DNA of 64,000 nucleotides from Sorghum bicolor (Eukaryota > Streptophyta > Magnoliopsida > Poales > Poaceae): assembly GCF_000003195.3 (NCBI RefSeq), contig NC_012872.2:56959695-57023694 (forward strand). The letters are read 5' to 3'. Under the pieces are notes generated by a model. That model did no database searches. It was not told the origin of the DNA and saw only the letters and a list, made by a program, of their open reading frames with translations. The position numbers and the translations under genes are program-made. The number at the start of each line of letters is the position of its first letter. Within the stretch, counting starts at the first letter, position 1. Below, in pieces: positions 59,146 through 64,000 of the stretch.

Positions 59146-59941
59146 GCTCTCAATGGCCACTCAATGGGCCTTGGCTTTCTTTCCACCCGATCCGAACGCC
59201 AGGAGCTCGAGAACTAGCCACCTGAACAAACACTAGTATTGATTCGTGATAAAAATCGATAGGGCGATACAGCCCTGTCGATCTGTTCCTTGTTGGGGGT
59301 ATTATAAGCTGGTGCTCCTATTGCAGTATCAGCGTCACTGGACTAGGACGCCGTTACGGCGGTATCCTTGTGCCACCTTTGTAGCAAGTACTAGTTTCGA
59401 GTTTCGTTGTTGAACAGGGTTTTATGCTTGGGCCCTTGGCCGCGTTCTGTTCTGTACGCTGTGCCTACACAGCTGCGGTGGAACATGCAGACGCATAATA
59501 ATAAAGCATGCTTGGGCCCTTCTTGTGCTAGCTCCGCACTTAGATCTTGTTTGGATGTAGTCGAATTTACATCAATTCACATGTGTTGATGTGGATTGAA
59601 GTGAAATTTAAACTAAATTTTATTCTATTTTATATCAACACACATGGATTGAAGTGAATCCGATAAGGCCTTATATGTTGGTGTGATGAGATAATAATGT
59701 TTGTTGATGGTTGGTGCTGCAGCCGTGGAACTTTGAAGCACGGCCGTAGTACAATCACAGTCACTGGGCAAACTCCAAACGCAACACACGTATCCTGGTG
59801 TTCCCAGTCCGCGCCATCTGTCCCGGCGCACCCGCAGACGTGTCCCGGCAACCTCTCGCGGAAGTGCAGAAGGACGCCGAGAACTGTCCGTTGCACCTCA
59901 CGTCGAAAAACCGCAACCAGAGTCCTGGATCGCTGGGGAAG
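59146..59941 (+). other. Gene X 3' region and CBS gene promoter
   Basis: Contains the 3' UTR of gene X and, from about 59.7 kb, the promoter and leader of the next gene. 59545-59675 is an imperfect palindrome (TCTTGTTTGGATGTAG ... ATCCGATAAGGCC, with ATTCACATGTGTTGATGTGG) and is probably a MITE. No TATA box could be fixed. Confidence 0.45.
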
Positions 59942-62472
59942 ATGGCGAGAGAAGCAGCGAGCAAAGCCACCGCAAGCCGCGGCAGCGGGGCGGAGGCGGA
60001 GGCGGAGGCGGCAGCGGGGGAGTACTGGAGCGAAGCGCTCAAGTCGTTCCTGGACCACATCCCCGTCTCCTCCGTCCCGGGCGCGCTCCAACCCACCGCC
60101 TCCCCAGGTAATCATCACGAGGCCGCACAGTTGCTTCCTCTCGATCCCTTCCTGTGTACCCGACCACTAATTAAGCAGCTCTCTCGTTCGTGTTTGTTCT
60201 GCACGCCACGCGCGCAGCGGTGGAGGTCAAGCTCGACGGCTCCGTCCTGGGCGCCCTCGACGCCATGTACAGCAGCAACGCCGCGGGCGCGGTGATCGTC
60301 GACGTGGTGCAGAGCAGCTTCGGCAAGTACGTCGATCGCGATATTGGCTTCGTCGAGTTCTCCAGCCTAGTCCTGTGGGCGCTTGAGGTAACGTACCTGA
60401 CGATCTAGGATAGTATATGTTTTTCAAGTTGCTAAATTGTTCAGTCTGCTGACGGAGAACAGAGCGGTGCTCTGGAATGCGTCTTATAGATAGATAGATA
60501 GATAGATCATGTAGCCTGTTTTGTGAAGAAATTATTACCTTTGGTTGGCATCTGATCTTGACAAATTCATCTGTTGCGTTGTTGGTTCATAGGAACTTGG
60601 CAAAGTGGAAAGTGAACCAACAGACGGTACTTCTGACTTCCTCTCTAGTCTAAAACAGCATCATCAGATTGCGGAAACGAAGGTACTACATATTTTGTGA
60701 AATAGGACGAATGCTAGTGATGAAAAATGGCGATTGTTTATTTATTTTTTTAACATTGTGGCTCTTACTCTGATGAACTAAACAGATCGCCTGGTTAGCA
60801 AAGCTGTTCTTATGGGAGCCCTTCTTCCCTGTTCGAACCCAAGACACGCTCTTCCACACGATGCTTCTCTTTTCGAAACACCACAGGCTTAACGTGGCAC
60901 CTGTCGTTGAGTCGATAAACTCAAGTGTTATTGGATTTGTCACGCAGGTAATTGCTGCCTTGCTTGATGCTCTGTCAGTGCTCTTTTTTTATGCTCAGTG
61001 GTTTTGGATATAGAATTCGACCGTGATGCTAATGACCGACGTTGTGTTGCACTAGAATGCAGTGATGGAGCTGCTTCTCCAGTCAAGTGGCCTTGAGTGG
61101 CTTGATAAAATTGCAGACAAGCAGCTTTCTGAATTTAGGTAAGCCCTGAGCCTGAATAAAAAGTACTTAGCTTAGTGCAGTTAGGTGAAAATAGTTACCA
61201 TGATACAGTTGTATTCCTAACTACTCCCTCAGTCCTCAAATACAGCCATTTTCAAACAAAATAAGGGAAAGTGCAATAGATGCATGTACACTTACCTTCC
61301 TAATGTATTGAAATATGATTCTTTTTTGCATGATTAAAGGGTGAACTCTTAGTCTACTTATACAAAATATGGCAAGTACATGATTACTACTTTCCTTATA
61401 CAAAACAATCACATATTTTATTTAAGTAAACATTATCTGCTTATTGCCCGAATGCACTATATTTGAGGACAAATTTGAAATGCCAGAATGCACTATATTT
61501 TAGGATGGAGGGAGTACTACTGTACTATTTAGAATATCTTGTATGCATCATGAAAAGGAAGCAACATCTATAAGGAAGTAAACTGTATGTATGAGGTATG
61601 CTTTGTAGTGTGAACAGGTCAAAATGTCAAATGCTCCATAGGTTTCATTAATTTCTTTTTTCCTGGAGTATGCGCTATAGGAGAAATACCTTGTGTGAAA
61701 AATCAGAACTAGTCAAGCGCATGAGCTAGCCCATATCTGCATGGTGCTCGGCATGCATGATACCACCGCGAACATAGATTCTGTAAATCTAAAACGACGC
61801 ATCTGACTTGTCGGCAGGTTTGCAAATGTGAGGAAGCCTGTTTTGGTGTACTCAGATCAAACTCTTGCTGATGGGCTGCATATTCTCTCGAAGGAAAAAA
61901 TGGGGGTTGCAGTCATTGACAGGAAAACCAGCTGTCTAATTGGATCAATACAGTGCAGCGATCTCTACCTGTTTCTGGATGATAGCTCCCTTTTCAGCAA
62001 GCGAACGTAAGTACTGTCATCTCCTTTTTGCCATCTTAGTTTTTTCGAAATAAATAAAAATTCCCCTTCAACATATTTCCTGATTCATAGGACAACTACT
62101 TTGGAAGAATTCATCGACCTGAATAACAAGGCCAACAGCAAATGCAGCACTGCTGAAGATTCATCTCCACCTGGTCAGAACATCCTCGCCCTCAGAAACA
62201 GGCAGCCAAGTATGGTGGGCCTACCAGCCACCAACCTGAAATCCGACACCCTGAAGCAAGCGATGGAGAAGCTGACGACTTCGAGGAGCAGCTGCAGCTT
62301 CATCGTCGACGAGCAAGGGCACGTCGAAGGGGTGGTGACGACAAGGGACATCATCTCCGTGTTCTCCCCGCCGTGCATGGATTCGAGGATTGACGGGGGC
62401 ACGTTCTTCTCGGCTGCGCTCGAGCAGGCTGGCTGCCGCGTTGAGAATGGGCAGATGATTCAGAACTCCTAG
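59942..62472 (+). CDS. CBS-domain protein, SnRK1 gamma-subunit-like
   Basis: Seven exons (59942-60107, 60218-60387, 60593-60682, 60786-60947, 61056-61138, 61818-62006, 62091-62472) join in frame to 413 residues. The N-terminus is Ala/Glu-rich; then come CBS-type repeats. The most recognisable are KMGVAVIDRKTSCLIGSIQC followed by SDLYLFL, and SCSFIVDEQGHVEGVVTTRD followed by IISVFSPP. An earlier pair is LNVAPVVESINSSVIGFVTQ and AGAVIVDVVQSSFGKYVDRD. Architecture and length fit plant KIN-gamma/SNF4-like proteins, which bind adenylates and associate with SnRK1-type kinases (family knowledge). In maize a second gene between sh2 and a1 has been described, and this gene occupies the corresponding place. 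Intron 2 holds a GATA tetranucleotide run and intron 5 a Stowaway MITE. The start is the first Met in the GC-rich first exon. Confidence 0.87.
60485..60507 (+). repeat. GATA microsatellite in intron 2 of the CBS gene
   Basis: Five to six tandem GATA units (ATAGATAGATAGATAGATAG). A likely length-variable marker. Confidence 0.85.
61224..61514 (+). mobile_element. Stowaway MITE in intron 5 of the CBS gene
   Basis: A 291-bp element with ends CTCCCTCAGTCCTCAAATA and TATTTTAGGATGGAGGGAG and TA flanks (61222-61223 and 61515-61516). It carries no coding sequence and is wholly intronic, so it should not affect the protein. Confidence 0.85.
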
Positions 62473-64000
62473 TTTTAAACAATCCGAATGCAGGGAGGCT
62501 TTAATCTGTTGCAGTTGCAGTGAGGAAGATAGGAGAAACAGAAATGCTATAGGGCAATCGAGTGGCTCAGAGTCTGCCAGCAGGCGAATTTCTGGCCGCT
62601 CGATCTGATTTGGCTGAGATCTTCTGCCGTGGGATCTTTTTCTGTTCTGGACCTCCTCTCCAACAGTTGTTTATTTTTAACTTTTTAAAATCTAAAATAG
62701 GCTTTTGGTATTGATTTGAAGCTAATCCGTGCACTGTCCTTTTGTCCCTCCGTGCGTGAAGTGTTCTGCCGGGCGCTGGCGATCGTCACCTAGCACAACA
62801 GACCTGCACCTGTTGCAATTGAAGAGCAGCCTTAGCAATGACCTAGTAAGCTCTGTGCCACCGTCAGGCACACGACCGTGAAACACAAGGCTGCAAAAGG
62901 TAAAGGACGGGGACATAGCAACGGTGTCGGAGCGGAAGGGCAGCGGCGGCGGTCGGACCGATGGCTGGTAACACAATATATTGAGAAGGATATTGATAAT
63001 TTTTTATATTTATAAGGAGCTCTTTTATTAAACTATTGGAGGAGATTTTTTTTTCTTTTTTACTAAAAATAAAAAAAATTAAGATAGGGAGTTATTTTAT
63101 CGATGCTCTTTAGCATCTTAAGGAGTTTGGTATAATTTACTTACTAAACTAATAGATTTAGCAAGTTAATAAAAGAAATAATAACTTTAATTTTTGTTCT
63201 TCTCCAACAGTAACTATAATAGTTTTCTAAAATTTAAAATTTTATAGTAGGTCTACATCTATTTATTATTTTTTGGTTTACTATAGCCGATCATATCTAG
63301 AGAAGAGATCTTGAGATTTACAAAATCACCACTACTACTAAAAAAAAACGGAACACTAGGAATGAATAGATACACAGGTACGGTACAATTTTTTAAGTCT
63401 TTGTTTGCAACATGATCTGTAGTTGTGCAAAAATGAACGGGAATGAAATGTACGTGTTGCCAAGCCCATAAGGAGTCCACACCCAAGAAGCCTACCAAAC
63501 GCTACACTAGGAATGAATAGATACACAGGTACGGTAGACGCTTGCACGCCTCTGTAACCTTTGAAGAGAGAACATAGAAGCGAGAGAGAGGGTATCAATG
63601 TAAGAATCAAATTATCTTGTTCTCCTAAAATAGACCTCCGCGATTCGGATTATCTTATTAACGGATTTGTTTCTATATTAAACTAATAGTACAATCGTCC
63701 TATGAATACATTTTGTAAATTGCACGGGAATAGTACGATAACTCATTATATTTTATGTGTTCGTAAACTCCCCTTATATAGGAAAGATCATTGATTAGCA
63801 CCATCTTTTTTTTCTGCGAAGATTTTCATTAGCACCATGGTTCTTTTTTCTACGAAGATTTTCCACGTATTAGATCGCTATTTGCATTATTTGCTAACAA
63901 TGATATCTAGAATCGGACTAAAGAAATTATTAGGTTTTTATTTTCTGTTCATCCTGCCGCCGTCGCGTCGCTACGGAAGTCGTTGTTCATCTCGGGCCTT
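62473..64000. other. Region 3' of the CBS gene, towards A1
   Basis: No coding region supported. A 33-bp direct repeat (ACACTAGGAATGAATAGATA onward) starts at 63353 and 63504. 62980-63260 is AT-rich. If synteny holds, the A1 dihydroflavonol reductase gene lies beyond the right edge; no part of it is recognised here. Confidence 0.45.

Overview
The window is nuclear DNA from a grass, and most likely Sorghum bicolor or a close Andropogoneae relative. Genes are interrupted by GT-AG introns, intergenic DNA is packed with short miniature transposons (MITEs), and one gene at 43.9-47.8 kb encodes a protein that I recognise, from knowledge of the maize protein, as the Shrunken2 (Sh2) large subunit of ADP-glucose pyrophosphorylase. 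Sh2 is followed on the same strand by an XS/XH-domain gene ('gene X') and a CBS-domain gene. This is the compact Sh2-X-(A1) block known from grasses, and A1 (dihydroflavonol reductase) would be expected just past the right edge. No sequence search was possible, so the species call is an inference.

Layout. 1-8.5 kb has no convincing gene; it is a MITE field with two generations of nested insertions and one tandem dimer. 8.9-12.0 kb is a seven-exon membrane-anchored receptor-like kinase whose spliced leader carries a short upstream ORF. 12.0-15.9 kb is MITE-rich. 16.0-16.3 kb encodes a small basic protein with a hydrophobic C-terminus. A near-perfect 61/62-nt foldback lies at 16.84-16.98 kb. 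17.7-20.9 kb is a 13-exon phytepsin-type aspartic protease with a saposin-like insert. 24.06-25.02 kb (minus strand) is a single-exon DUF4408/DUF761 protein. 25-36 kb is intergenic, with MITEs and one tRNA-Arg(CCT). 36.3-36.85 kb (minus strand) is the nuclear gene for plastid ribosomal protein L31. 37-43 kb is intergenic, with a minisatellite, a 26-bp C tract, a Stowaway MITE and a glycoside hydrolase family 17 gene fragment. 43.3-47.8 kb is Sh2. 48-56 kb holds MITEs, a decayed retroelement with a CCHC zinc knuckle, and a long-terminal-inverted-repeat element with a GC-rich core. 56.0-59.1 kb is the XS/XH gene (RNA-directed DNA methylation type) and 59.9-62.5 kb is a CBS-domain, SnRK1-gamma-like gene.

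How the genes relate. They are independent plant genes, not an operon: starch synthesis (Sh2), plastid translation (RPL31), vacuolar proteolysis (phytepsin), signalling (kinase, CBS protein) and small-RNA-directed chromatin silencing (XS/XH). The dominant structural story is the transposon layer. The most frequent MITE family here (about 240 bp, ends GGCCTTGTTTAGTT / AACTAAACAAGGCC) repeatedly shows 3-bp TTA/TAA target duplications, which places it with PIF/Harbinger (Tourist-like) elements, and it has twice inserted into the terminal region of another copy of itself. I did not find an unprecedented biological system; the novel-looking items are the foldback, the extended protease propeptide, the leader uORF, the long-TIR element and the MITE nesting.
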